A stretch of 64,000 nt of DNA, from the NCBI RefSeq assembly GCF_017808105.1, contig NZ_JADBHF010000012.1:1-64000 (forward strand), read 5' to 3'. Every line of letters begins with the position of its first letter. Positions within the stretch are counted from its first letter, which is position 1. A program made the translations under genes and the position numbers. The notes under the pieces were generated by a model that ran no database searches, was not told the DNA's origin, and saw only the letters and a program-made list of their open reading frames with translations. The stretch comes from Brevibacterium renqingii (lineage in GTDB: Bacteria > Actinomycetota > Actinomycetes > Actinomycetales > Brevibacteriaceae). Shown here one piece after another: positions 36,660 through 45,491 of the stretch.

Positions 36660-37628
36660 TCACTTCCGTGCGGCTCTGACCAGCCCGGTGATCCCCAGCA
36701 CAGCACTCACGGCGACGGCGCCCCAGATCGCACCGAGGACGAGGGAGAAAGCGGTGTTCACCAGCCAACCGAGAAAGCCACCGACAGCGGGAATCGCTGC
36801 GACGGGCGTTTCGAGATGGTGGACGAAGCCGTAGAGGACGTGGAAACCGAGTTCATCGGTGCCGACGAGGATGATGTGCCCACCGACCCAGAGCATGGCG
36901 AAGGTGCCGACGACGGAGAGCAGGGCGAGCAGCTTCGGCATGGCGCCAACGAGGAAGCGACCGAACTTCTGCGGACCTTGAGCGTCCTTCGTCGCCAGGT
37001 GCAGACCGATATCGTCCATTTTGACGATGAGTGCGACGACGCCGTAGACGCCGATTGTGATCGCCAGGGCGACAAGGACCAGAATGAGCGCCCGGCTCGT
37101 CAGGGACTTCTCGGCCACCTCGTTGAGCGCGATGACCATGATCTCGCAGCTGAGGACGAAATCGGTCGTGATGGCCGAGCGGACGATTTTCTTCTCTGCT
37201 GCGGCGCCGTCGGAGGCGTTCTCTTCCGTTCCGTCGCTGTGGGCCTCATGGCTCTTCTCATGATGGGCGATCCAACCGAGCTTCTCGAAGATCTTCTCAG
37301 CGCCCTCGAAACACAGATACGTGCCGCCGATCATGAGCAGCGGGGTGAGGAGCCAGGGCAGGAACTGGCTGAGCAGCAGGATGATCGGCAGAATGATGAC
37401 GATCTTGTTGACCAACGAGCCCAGGGCGATGCGCTCAATGATCGGCAGTTCGCGTTTCGGGCTGACTCCTTCGACGAACTTCGGAGTCACCGCTGCATCG
37501 TCGACGACGACGCCGGCGGCCTTCGCACCGGCACGCGATGCCCCGGCAGCGACATCATCGAGACTGGCAGCGGAGAGTTTGACGAGGGCGGTGACATCGT
37601 CGAGGAGTGCGATCAGACCCCCGGCCAT
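36660..37628 (-). CDS. DUF808 family inner membrane protein
   Basis: This 322-aa multi-pass protein matches the DUF808/YedI family: MAGGLIALLDDVTALVKLSAASLDDVAAG at the N-terminus and VNKIVIILPIILLLSQFLPWLLTPLLMIGG near 73, plus several more helices. The function is not established. The stop codon of a downstream META-like gene begins immediately next to it, and the two META-like genes are upstream in the same direction. Confidence 0.88.
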   Translation of the reverse strand: MAGGLIALLDDVTALVKLSAASLDDVAAGASRAGAKAAGVVVDDAAVTPKFVEGVSPKRELPIIERIALGSLVNKIVIILPIILLLSQFLPWLLTPLLMIGGTYLCFEGAEKIFEKLGWIAHHEKSHEAHSDGTEENASDGAAAEKKIVRSAITTDFVLSCEIMVIALNEVAEKSLTSRALILVLVALAITIGVYGVVALIVKMDDIGLHLATKDAQGPQKFGRFLVGAMPKLLALLSVVGTFAMLWVGGHIILVGTDELGFHVLYGFVHHLETPVAAIPAVGGFLGWLVNTAFSLVLGAIWGAVAVSAVLGITGLVRAARK

Positions 37629-37949
37629 CTATCGGCCTTCGTTCGTATCAGCTGAGCCGGGCGGCTGCCGGAGCAGAACACCGAGGTGGTTGTCGGCCGT
37701 GTCGAAGAGTTTGAGCTGATCTCCATCGGGTTCGACACGACGGGCCTTGGGCACCCACGTGAGCATTCCCGGCGCGGCCATGAGCGTTGTCATGGACGGT
37801 GCGATCATCAGGCCTTCGGCTTCCTCCGACCACGAGGTGGCGATGGCATTGGCCCCGTCGCTGCCGCGCACCGTGCCGTCCTCGAGGAATGCGAGGAAGG
37901 CTCTCTCGTTCTTCTCGGCCGCCCAGCGGCCGACTACCTCATGTGTCAT
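37629..37949 (-). CDS. Cytosolic META-like domain protein
   Basis: This 106-aa protein has VVGRWAAEKNERAFLAFLEDGTVRGSDGANAIATSW, parallel to the GKWTS...GSDGCNAIATTW region of the adjacent lipoprotein, but lacks a signal peptide. It appears to be a duplicated, intracellular sibling with Cys replaced by Ala. ATG 37949 overlaps the lipoprotein stop (ATGA). The function is unknown. Confidence 0.7.
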   Translation of the reverse strand: MTHEVVGRWAAEKNERAFLAFLEDGTVRGSDGANAIATSWSEEAEGLMIAPSMTTLMAAPGMLTWVPKARRVEPDGDQLKLFDTADNHLGVLLRQPPGSADTNEGR

Positions 37950-38425
37950 TTGTCTTCCTTCTCCAGTCCGCCGATGACCTTGCCATTGCTGTCTTCGACC
38001 TTCATGACGTTGCCCTCGACCGTGGCCGTGGATGCCTTGCCCAACCAGGGGTCGACGCCTGCGCAGGCTTTCTGCGTGGTCATGAACGATTCGATGATGA
38101 TCTCGTCTCCCTCGACCTTCCACGTGGTCGCGATCGCATTGCAGCCGTCCGAGCCTTTGAGGGAACCGTCGTCGGAGAACTCGAGGAAGGGATCTCCCTT
38201 CTCAGGAGAGGTCCACTTGCCGACGGGGTCGATCGTCGACGCGTCCTTGCTCGGAGACGCGGCCCCGGTCGACTCGCTCGGAGCCGAGGAGCTCGGATTC
38301 CGGGGATCGACCCCAGTGTCACATGCGGCGAGCGGAAGCGTGAGCGCCAGAGCGGCCACCCCGAGCGCAAACCTGCTCAGATTGCGCGAAACGGCCGTCG
38401 TTCGAAGCGGTGTGTGGTTCGACAT
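37946..38425 (-). CDS. META-like domain lipoprotein
   Basis: This 159-aa lipoprotein has a signal peptide with lipobox LPLAAC near residue 35, a Ser/Pro linker, then a META/HslJ-like domain (GKWTSPEKGDPFLEFSDDGSLKGSDGCNAIATTW, IIIESFMTTQKAC). HslJ-type domains often relate to stress or envelope function. ATG 38425 is six bases after TATGAT on the minus strand (leaderless). It is coupled to the cytosolic sibling. Confidence 0.78.
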   Translation of the reverse strand: MSNHTPLRTTAVSRNLSRFALGVAALALTLPLAACDTGVDPRNPSSSAPSESTGAASPSKDASTIDPVGKWTSPEKGDPFLEFSDDGSLKGSDGCNAIATTWKVEGDEIIIESFMTTQKACAGVDPWLGKASTATVEGNVMKVEDSNGKVIGGLEKEDK

Positions 38426-38666
38426 GCCCTGATCATAACGGCCGCGGTTCGACGGGACCTGTACGAACGTCGAACTCGGGCGAAGAAGCGACTTCTGTAA
38501 GTTGTGTTCACCTACAACTCACATTGTCCTTGCCATGCGTCGTGACCAAACCGTAATCTTTCACACGGTTGAAAATCTGACACCGAAGATGCGCACCACC
38601 GATCGGTGAGCCGTGTTGAGGCGCCGGACAATCGAAGCACCGACAACGATCAAGGAAATCAACAGT
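38426..38666. promoter_or_regulatory. Divergent intergenic region before the first surface protease
   Basis: This 240-bp gap is AT-richer than its surroundings. An inverted repeat AGTTGT-8 nt-ACAACT lies at 38501-38520, and GTGACCAAACCGTAATCTTTCAC at about 38550-38570 resembles sites found before actinobacterial cell-wall genes. The minus-strand -10 TATGAT is at 38437-38432. No gene is seen. Confidence 0.35.
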
Positions 38667-40625
38667 ATGCAGAAGAAACTCGTTCAGAGTTCACTGGCAC
38701 TGAGCGCCGTTGCGGCGCTGGGCCTGGGAAGCGCATTCGTCGCCTCTCCCGCGATGGCCGACAGCGCCCCGCAGAAGCTGAATCTTCAGAGTGAAGCTCA
38801 GGTCCAGAAGGCACTGTCCGGAATCGAAGGCGTCAACGCCTACGGTGCCGACGGCGGCAAGCTCAACATCGGCGTCGCCGAGAAGACCGACGAGGTCAAG
38901 GATCTCGAGAAGAAGTACAACAACATCAAGGTCACCGAGGGCGTCAAGGAACTCAAGCCCTACGCGAAGAACGACCTCGTCGGCGGTTCCGGATACCTCG
39001 TCAAGGCCGGCGAAGCCGGTGGCGCCTGCTCGACTGGATTCACGGGCTGGGACGGAGATGGCAAGCCCGTTGTGCTGACAGCCGGACACTGCTCGAAGAT
39101 CATCAACGAAGAGACGAACGAGTTCGACGGCGACACCACTGTCGATCAGACCGAGAAGCCGTCGACCTCCGAGGCCAACGGGGGAGAGGGCTTCCAGGCC
39201 TCCGGCAGCGGCGTCATCGGCAAGTGGGGCTTCCACAGCTTCGGCGGCGACCTCCTCGAAGGCTCCGACCAGAACAAGTGGCCAGAGCCCAGCGAGTCCG
39301 ACATCGACTTCGCCGTCATCGACGTCGATGATTCGAAGTACAACGTCAAGAGCGGTATCACCGACTGGAAGACCGCCGACTCGGACGATCTGGCCAAGTC
39401 GACGACCGACATCACGAAGGTGGGATCGCACAAGGACGGCTCGATCAAGAAGTCGGGTCGGACCACCGGCCAGACCGAAGGTGAAGTCCTCCCTCGGTCG
39501 GAATACGATTTCGACTACCAGAACGTCGGCGGCCGCTGGGTCCACGGATTCGGCGTGACCGCACCGGCTGACAAGCCCTTCTCGCAGCCCGGCGACTCGG
39601 GCGGCGGCGTCTACCAGGGTGAGACCGCCGTCGGTGTCATCTCCGGTGGCGGAAACCTCGATGCCGACACCTCATTCACTTGGGTCGCTGACCTCGACCA
39701 CTCGCTCGAGCAGTCCGGTACGGACTTCAACCTGGAGAAGCCGGGCGAAGAGACTCCTGAAGCACCCGATGCTCCGAAGGTCGAAGACCAGACCATCGAG
39801 CCCGAGGAGAAGATCACCGGCAAGGCCGAAGCCGGCGCCGAGGTCAAGGTGTCGTGGAAGGCCGCTGAAGGAAGCGAGTCCGGCACCGAGGCGGCGGAGG
39901 GAGACTCGGAGACGGTCAAGGCCGATGAGAACGGCAAATTCTCCGTCGAAGGTCCTGAAGAAGCCGGCGACTACAAGGGCATCGCGACGGCATCTGCTGA
40001 GGGACAGCAGTCCAAGAAGACCGAGTTCGACCTGATCGTAGAGGAGGAAGAGACTGAAACTCCTGCTCCCGCTGAACGCGAGATCAGCGTCGACCCCAAG
40101 GAGATCGCTGCCTCTGAGTTCGTGAAGGAAGACGAGGGCGTGACTATCACGGTCAAGGGCTTCGATGAAGGCGAGAAGGCGACCCTCAAGGTCGCTTCAG
40201 GTCCTGAGAACGTCAAGGGCATCACCCTCAAGGAAACCGCGAACGAGAACGGCGCTGCTGCATTCGCCATTTACGGCACGAGTAAATCCGACCCCTCGGC
40301 CTACCTCGGCAAATATGATGTCCAGGTCACCGGTGCCAACGACACCGAAGACGAAGATGCTCTGACGGGCTCCTTTGAGGTCGTTGCCGATGAAGACGGC
40401 AATGGCGGCGGCACCGGCGGCGATGACGACGGCAACAACGACGGTGGAAACAACGACGACGGTGGAAACAACGACGACGGTAACAGCGATGATGGCAATG
40501 GTGACGGCGGCTCCGATCTGCCTCGCACCGGTGCCGAGCTGACCGGCCTCGCCGCCGGAGCGGGCCTCCTCGTCGTAGGTGGAACCGCAGTCGTTCTGAC
40601 GATGCGCCGCCAGAAGAAGAACTGA
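38667..40625 (+). CDS. LPXTG-anchored chymotrypsin-like (S1) serine protease 1
   Basis: This 652-aa secreted protease has a signal peptide ending near ASPAMA (residue 31). It continues with a pro-like region, the protease domain with His141 (LTAGHC), Asp214 (SDIDFAVID) and Ser311 (PGDSGGGV), and Cys121/Cys142 able to form a disulfide. Two Ig/FN-like beta domains follow (about 385-480 and 485-585), then an Asn/Asp/Gly linker and sorting signal LPRTG, hydrophobic segment and basic tail. Sortase should link it to peptidoglycan. ATG 38667 follows AAGGAAA. It is a tandem paralogue of the next gene. Confidence 0.9.
   Translation: MQKKLVQSSLALSAVAALGLGSAFVASPAMADSAPQKLNLQSEAQVQKALSGIEGVNAYGADGGKLNIGVAEKTDEVKDLEKKYNNIKVTEGVKELKPYAKNDLVGGSGYLVKAGEAGGACSTGFTGWDGDGKPVVLTAGHCSKIINEETNEFDGDTTVDQTEKPSTSEANGGEGFQASGSGVIGKWGFHSFGGDLLEGSDQNKWPEPSESDIDFAVIDVDDSKYNVKSGITDWKTADSDDLAKSTTDITKVGSHKDGSIKKSGRTTGQTEGEVLPRSEYDFDYQNVGGRWVHGFGVTAPADKPFSQPGDSGGGVYQGETAVGVISGGGNLDADTSFTWVADLDHSLEQSGTDFNLEKPGEETPEAPDAPKVEDQTIEPEEKITGKAEAGAEVKVSWKAAEGSESGTEAAEGDSETVKADENGKFSVEGPEEAGDYKGIATASAEGQQSKKTEFDLIVEEEETETPAPAEREISVDPKEIAASEFVKEDEGVTITVKGFDEGEKATLKVASGPENVKGITLKETANENGAAAFAIYGTSKSDPSAYLGKYDVQVTGANDTEDEDALTGSFEVVADEDGNGGGTGGDDDGNNDGGNNDDGGNNDDGNSDDGNGDGGSDLPRTGAELTGLAAGAGLLVVGGTAVVLTMRRQKKN
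40441..40476 (+). repeat. Tandem 18-bp repeat in the wall-spanning linker
   Basis: ACGGTGGAAACAACGACG is present twice in a row, with a third diverged unit at 40477-40494. It encodes GGNNDD-type residues. The second protease gene lacks these units, so copy number probably varies by slippage. Confidence 0.75.
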
Positions 40626-40668
40626 ATCCAGCGCGGCTGACCGCCTGACGGTCCGCCACTGCTCGATA

Positions 40669-40702
40669 CCGATGCCCCTGGTCGTCTGACCGGGGGCATC
40701 GG
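40669..40702 (+). terminator. Hairpin terminator after protease 1
   Basis: A 14-bp stem CCGATGCCCCTGGT/ACCGGGGGCATCGG (one mismatch) surrounds a 6-base loop, 43 bp after the stop codon. Confidence 0.7.
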
Positions 40703-40889
40703 CTATTCAAGGTCGCCGGGGAGCAAGGGCCAGGAAGCCATCTCCTTCTACGTCGCCTGCAGTTTCGTACATTTAGTTCACAGTTTCGGTACTACTTTCT
40801 TGGTAGTCGATGAGTGGAGCCCGTAACCTTACCGTGACTTAGGTCATCGAATTGTGACATTGTTCCCTCAAAAAGAGAGACGACTACAT
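40703..40889 (+). promoter_or_regulatory. Upstream region of protease 2
   Basis: This AT-rich stretch includes CCGTAACCTTACCGTGACTTAGG (about 40819-40841), similar in style to the GTAAT/GTGAC sequence before protease 1, and an AAGAGAGA ribosome site at 40873-40880. The paralogues may share a regulator. Confidence 0.35.
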
Positions 40890-43091
40890 ATGCAGAAGAA
40901 ACTCGTGCAGAGTTCGCTGGCGATGGCAGCGGCTGCGGCACTTGGGCTCGGCGGCGCGTTCGCTGCCTCCCCAGCCGCGGCTGATCAGCCTGAGGTGAAA
41001 GTATCGAACGAGAGTGCGGTGCAGACCGCTGTCTACAAGAACCTGTCAAACAAAGACGGCGAGCTGATTTCGGAAGTCGGGCGTTTCGGCGTTGATGGAG
41101 ACGACCTCGTCATCGGCGTTTCGAAGAAGAGCGAGAAGGTCAAAGCGTTCTCCTCAAAGTACGACAACGTTGAGGTTGTCGTCGACTCGCGATATGTGAA
41201 AGCGGAGCCTCAGGCGGCCACGGACCTGGTAGGCGGCGCCGGATACATGGTGAATGTTCCATCAGACCCGAAACTTGCATCTGTATGCTCTACCGGATTT
41301 GCTGGCTGGGACGCACAGGGTAACCAGGTGGTTCTGACCGCAGGTCACTGTGCCGTGGACACCACCAACGGTGCTCAGAATGAGATCATCGATCTCGAGA
41401 AGCCTTCGATTGCGGAGGCTGCCGGCGGGGAAGGCTTCCAGCCCGCCAAAACAGGAGCTCCGGGCACGTGGGGATTCCACCAATACGGTTCCGAAATAGT
41501 GAACGACACGGTCGCTGACGAAGAGAAGGCCATCGACTTCGCCGTCATTAAGGTGGCAGACGGATTCACCACGAAGCCGGAGGTGACCGACTGGACGACA
41601 GCTGATTCCGACGATCTGTCGAAGAGCACGACTGAGATCACCAAGGTCGGCACAGCTACTCCTGGCGCTTCCATCAATAAGTCGGGCAGGACCACCGGAG
41701 TGACGGAGGGAACAGTACTCGACGATCCCGAAGCCTTTGAATATGCCAATATCGGCGGTCGTGCCGTCCACGGCTTCGAGGTGACCTCGGGAGCTGAACG
41801 GTTCTCCGATCACGGTGATTCCGGTGGTGCTGTGTACCAGGGCGACACAGCGGTCGGAGTCATTTCGGGCGGACCTGATTCCGGCGAATGGACCTGGGTC
41901 GCCGACCTTGAGAACTCACTTGAGAAGTCGGGCGCCACTTTCACCCTCGAGAAGCCAGACGACGGCGACGATGGTGCGAAGACGGACGCTGACGCTGATG
42001 CCGATGCCAAGGACGCCGGCGCCGATGCGGACGCCGGTGCTGAAGTCGACGCCGGTGCTGATGGAAATGATGCTGGTTCGGACGCCGACGCTGACGGTGA
42101 AGAAGCACCGGAGGAGCCAGTCGCTAAGGACCAGATCGTTGATGAGGGCGGTACTATCGTCGGCAAAGCCGAGCCGAAAGCCGAGGTCAAACTGACCTGG
42201 GCACCGAAATCCGAGAAGCAGACGGGGAACTCCACTCACGACGCTCCCGCACAGGGTTCGATGAGTGTCACTGCAGGTGCGGATGGCAAGTTCAAGGCCG
42301 AGGCACCTGCGGAAGCCGGTGTGTACTCATACAGCGCGATTGCCATTGTCGACGGTGTCGCTTCGGACGCTATTGAGTTTGTGGTGACTGTTGAAGAGCA
42401 GGCCGCTGACGAAGCCGATGGAGGTGCGGCCGACGGTGCCGACGCTGAGGGCGCTGCCGACGCTGAAGGTGCCGCCGACGGCGCCGACGCTGACGCAGCC
42501 GCCGATGGTGCTGACGCTGACGCGGCCGCCGAAGGTGCTCAGGCAGAAGCCGACTCGGATGGCTCCAAGGACGGCGAGGCCCCGGCCGAGCGCAAGCTGA
42601 GCATCGATCCGAAGGAAGTTGCTGCCTCCGACTTCGTCCAGCAGGACAAGGGCGTGCAGATCACCGCTGAAGGCTTCGACGAGGGCGAAAAGGTCACGCT
42701 CGAGGTCGTTGCCGGTCCGGAGAACGTCGAAGGCATCACCCTTGACGAGGTCGCGAACGAAGACGGAGTCGTCGGATTCTCCATCTACGGCACCAACGCC
42801 TCCGACCCCTCGGCTTACCTCGGTAAGTACGATCTCCAGGTCACCGGGGCCAACGACGCCGAAGACGAAGATGCTCTGACAGGCTCCTTTGAGGTCGTTG
42901 CCGATGAAGACGGCAACGGCGGCGGAACCGGCGGCGATGACGACGGCAACAACGATGATGGAAACGGTGACGGCGGATCCGATCTGCCCCGCACCGGTGC
43001 CGAGCTCACCGGCCTCGCCGCCGGAGCCGGACTCCTCGTCGTAGGTGGAACCGCAGTCGTGCTGACCATGCGCCGCAAAAAGAACAACTGA
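40890..43091 (+). CDS. LPXTG-anchored chymotrypsin-like (S1) serine protease 2
   Basis: This 733-aa paralogue of the preceding gene has the same MQKKLVQSSLA signal start. His153 (LTAGHC), Asp216 (AIDFAVI) and Ser311 (HGDSGGAV) form the triad; Cys133 and Cys154 may pair. Two long Ala/Asp/Gly low-complexity stretches (about 365-410 and 510-565) separate the beta domains and are absent from protease 1. The C-terminus again carries LPRTG, a hydrophobic helix and a basic tail. Its last 120 or so codons are almost identical in DNA to those of protease 1. Confidence 0.9.
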   Translation: MQKKLVQSSLAMAAAAALGLGGAFAASPAAADQPEVKVSNESAVQTAVYKNLSNKDGELISEVGRFGVDGDDLVIGVSKKSEKVKAFSSKYDNVEVVVDSRYVKAEPQAATDLVGGAGYMVNVPSDPKLASVCSTGFAGWDAQGNQVVLTAGHCAVDTTNGAQNEIIDLEKPSIAEAAGGEGFQPAKTGAPGTWGFHQYGSEIVNDTVADEEKAIDFAVIKVADGFTTKPEVTDWTTADSDDLSKSTTEITKVGTATPGASINKSGRTTGVTEGTVLDDPEAFEYANIGGRAVHGFEVTSGAERFSDHGDSGGAVYQGDTAVGVISGGPDSGEWTWVADLENSLEKSGATFTLEKPDDGDDGAKTDADADADAKDAGADADAGAEVDAGADGNDAGSDADADGEEAPEEPVAKDQIVDEGGTIVGKAEPKAEVKLTWAPKSEKQTGNSTHDAPAQGSMSVTAGADGKFKAEAPAEAGVYSYSAIAIVDGVASDAIEFVVTVEEQAADEADGGAADGADAEGAADAEGAADGADADAAADGADADAAAEGAQAEADSDGSKDGEAPAERKLSIDPKEVAASDFVQQDKGVQITAEGFDEGEKVTLEVVAGPENVEGITLDEVANEDGVVGFSIYGTNASDPSAYLGKYDLQVTGANDAEDEDALTGSFEVVADEDGNGGGTGGDDDGNNDDGNGDGGSDLPRTGAELTGLAAGAGLLVVGGTAVVLTMRRKKNN

Positions 43092-43128
43092 GGTTGAACA
43101 CCACGGTCTCAGGCTGACCGTTTGAATG

Positions 43129-43162
43129 AAAGTGCCCCTGGTCGCTCGGCCAGGGGCACTTT
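43129..43162 (+). terminator. Hairpin terminator after protease 2
   Basis: A stem AAAGTGCCCCTGG/CCAGGGGCACTTT with a short loop, followed by CTC, stands 37 bp after the stop codon. The GCCCCTGG core is the same as in the terminator of protease 1. Confidence 0.8.
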
Positions 43163-43259
43163 CTCAACTCACGCCCAGTCTGGGCCGCTACGTTCGCTCA
43201 TACCGAAGATCAACAGGCAGTGGGTGGTGCCCGCAGGCGCGGTCAGGAAGGAGCCTCGG

Positions 43260-43475
43260 ATGAGCCTTGAAGACGATCCGTTCGACTATCAGGTCACCAA
43301 GTCAGGAGTTCTGCTCATTCGTCGAGGCGGCCGCATCGTGATGGAGCTGGGCGGAAAGAAGGCTGCGGCGCTCATCCCCAGGCTCGGCCGCGACGCCGAC
43401 AGCGACCAACAGCTGCTGGCCCGCGTGACGGGCAACTACCGCCACGGAAACGAACGACAGATTCGCGGCGACTGA
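43260..43475 (+). CDS. Conserved small actinobacterial protein
   Basis: This 71-aa protein, DPFDYQVTKSGVLLIRRGGRIVMELGGKKAAALIPRLG..., is of a type widespread in Actinobacteria as a conserved hypothetical with no known function. GGAAGGAGCCTCGG precedes ATG 43260. The longer frame from 43122 runs through the terminator and is rejected. Confidence 0.75.
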   Translation: MSLEDDPFDYQVTKSGVLLIRRGGRIVMELGGKKAAALIPRLGRDADSDQQLLARVTGNYRHGNERQIRGD

Positions 43476-43516
43476 GTCTGGCTGGACGTTCGTTCAGCTA
43501 TTGATAGTGTTGTGAC

Positions 43517-44335
43517 ATGAGTCAAACGCCCTCCAGCGAATTCGTCCGTGCCACCGCCGTCGAGCGACAGGGCGACCATACCTTCACCGCGGAGCTCGAT
43601 GCCGGGTGGAAAGTGGGAGGCGCCGTCAACGGGGGATACCTCCTCGGAGTCGCCGGTCGGGCGTTGCGTGACCTCAATCCGAGTACACCGGATCCGTTGG
43701 TGATCTCCACTTTCTACCTCGGGCCGAGTACGGAAGGACCTGTCGACATCTCGACGCGGACACTGCGGGAGGGCAGATCAACGGCGAGCTACGGGATCGA
43801 ACTGTCGCAGAACGGAGCGCCGACTGTCTCAGCGATGGCCACGATGGGCAACCTCGGCGCGCTTCCCGACGATGTTGCCACCACCGCCACCCCGCCGCAG
43901 CTTCCCCCTCCGGATGAGTGCATCAGCGTCGCCGAGGCCAGCGACGACTTCCACAAGGCCGCTCCGATCATCGACCGTTTCGATATGCGTTTGGACCCGG
44001 CGACCGCTGGTTTCGCGGTGGGCAAGCCCAGCGGCCGCGGGCTGCTGCAGGGGTGGATCCGCTTGATCGATGGGGCGGACCCGGATCCGCTGTCGCTGCT
44101 GACCTTCCTCGATTCCTTCCCGCCGGTGATGTTCGATCTCGGCAGATTCAACTGGGCGCCGACCATGGAGCTGACCGCGCATGTCCGCGCCCTGCCGGCC
44201 CCCGGGTGGATCAGCGCACGCATCTCCACCCGAAACATCGCTGGGGGCATGTTCGAAGAGGACTGCGACCTCTGGGATTCGACGGGTCGACTGGTCGCGC
44301 AGTCGCGGCAGTTGGCACGACAGCCGCGCGGCTGA
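43517..44335 (+). CDS. TesB-like acyl-CoA thioesterase
   Basis: This 272-aa protein has a tandem hotdog layout: GGAVNGGYLLGVAGRAL near 33-49 in the first unit, SFPPVMFDLGRFNWAPTMELTAHVRALPAPGW and GGMFEEDCDLWDSTGRLVAQSRQLA in the second. It should hydrolyse acyl-CoA esters. TAGTGT (43505-43510) and a 6-nt spacer precede the ATG (leaderless). Confidence 0.85.
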   Translation: MSQTPSSEFVRATAVERQGDHTFTAELDAGWKVGGAVNGGYLLGVAGRALRDLNPSTPDPLVISTFYLGPSTEGPVDISTRTLREGRSTASYGIELSQNGAPTVSAMATMGNLGALPDDVATTATPPQLPPPDECISVAEASDDFHKAAPIIDRFDMRLDPATAGFAVGKPSGRGLLQGWIRLIDGADPDPLSLLTFLDSFPPVMFDLGRFNWAPTMELTAHVRALPAPGWISARISTRNIAGGMFEEDCDLWDSTGRLVAQSRQLARQPRG

Positions 44336-44405
44336 GGAGAAGCAGCCGACGTCCGGTTGCGACCGTCGTGCAGCCGGCGGGCGCACATCCCATAGGGTGG
44401 GGAGC

Positions 44406-45413
44406 ATGACGAACTCCTCGATGTCGGACACAGAGACTGCGCCGGCGCGCCCCAAAGGGCTCATCCCGCTCGACCTCATCCGCGGCTTCCTCATCGGCAG
44501 CGCCGAGCTCGTTCCCGGCGTCTCGGGCGGCACAATCGCGCTTGTGACCGGCGTCTACGACCAGCTCATCGACTCCGCCGCTCACGTCGTGTCGGCGGCC
44601 AAAACGCTCGTCACCGGACCTCATCGTGTCTCCGGTGCTGTGGCGGAGCTGCGGCGCACCGATTGGTTCCTCGTCGTTCCTGTCCTCCTCGGCATGGCGA
44701 CCGCCGTGTTCACCGTCGCCGGTGTGATGGAATCCTTCGTCACCGCCGAGCCCGAATTGGCGCGGGGACTGTTCTTCGGCCTCGTTGCAGCCAGCATCGC
44801 AGTGCCTCTGCGGATGCTCCCGTCACGCACCTCGCGCCAGCCCATGCTCCTCGGGGTCCTGGCATTCCTGGCCGCGGCTGCTCTCGCCTTCTGGATGACG
44901 AGTTTGGCTGGGGGAGCCGATGTGGAGAACCCACCGCTCATCGCCGTGTTCTTCGTCGCCTCGATCGCGATCTGCGCACTCGTGGTCCCCGGCGTCTCCG
45001 GGTCGTTCTTCCTGCTCGCTGTCGGAATGTATTCGACCACCCTGCGCGCTGTCGACTCACGCGATTTCGGATACCTCGGAATCTTCATGCTCGGAGCGGT
45101 CCTCGGTTTGGCGGTCTTCGTGAACATCCTGAAGTTCTTCCTCCACAACCATCGGTGGTGGACGCTCATCGTCATGGCCGGGCTGATGTTCGGATCGCTG
45201 CGGGCTCTGTGGCCCTGGCAGACTGCCGCCGAAGTCGGTGCAGATGGTCAAGCCCACGGGGCAGGCGGCCTGCTCGCACCCGTCGACCCTGTGCTCGGCC
45301 CGATTCTTCTCGCCGTTCTCGGCGCAGTGGTCGTCATCGCGCTCATCATCATCGAGACCATCTTCACGCACTCGGAGAAGGAACCGGCCAAGCAGCCCGG
45401 ACAGCAGCCGTGA
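44406..45413 (+). CDS. DUF368 family membrane protein
   Basis: This 335-aa multi-pass protein has the duplicated motif of DUF368: LVPGVSGGTIALVTGVYDQLI near 35 and VVPGVSGSFFLLAVGMYSTTL near 200. Some members have been tied to recycling of the undecaprenyl-phosphate lipid carrier. TAGGGT and seven bases precede ATG 44406. The long upstream frame to 44181 overlaps the thioesterase gene and is rejected. Confidence 0.88.
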   Translation: MTNSSMSDTETAPARPKGLIPLDLIRGFLIGSAELVPGVSGGTIALVTGVYDQLIDSAAHVVSAAKTLVTGPHRVSGAVAELRRTDWFLVVPVLLGMATAVFTVAGVMESFVTAEPELARGLFFGLVAASIAVPLRMLPSRTSRQPMLLGVLAFLAAAALAFWMTSLAGGADVENPPLIAVFFVASIAICALVVPGVSGSFFLLAVGMYSTTLRAVDSRDFGYLGIFMLGAVLGLAVFVNILKFFLHNHRWWTLIVMAGLMFGSLRALWPWQTAAEVGADGQAHGAGGLLAPVDPVLGPILLAVLGAVVVIALIIIETIFTHSEKEPAKQPGQQP

Positions 45414-45435
45414 ACATCAAGATCTGCTCTCTCGA

Positions 45436-45454
45436 CTCTCACGTAGAGTGAGAG
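45436..45454. promoter_or_regulatory. Inverted repeat over the tpx promoter
   Basis: CTCTCAC-GTAGA-GTGAGAG is a perfect 7-bp inverted repeat. The candidate -10 TAGAGT (45444-45449) lies inside it. It is a plausible operator for a redox-responsive regulator of tpx. Confidence 0.45.
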
Positions 45455-45491
45455 AGACAGCAGTCACCTCTGAAGAAGGAGAGAATCAAGT

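Noticed and set aside
40441..40500. Possible CRISPR-like repeat
   Set aside because: 18-bp units are directly adjacent without spacers and lie inside a coding sequence.
41960..42570. Repeats in protease 2 considered as a CRISPR or DNA-level tandem array
   Set aside because: Units are irregular, in frame and coding for Ala/Asp/Gly; there is no constant repeat with unique spacers.
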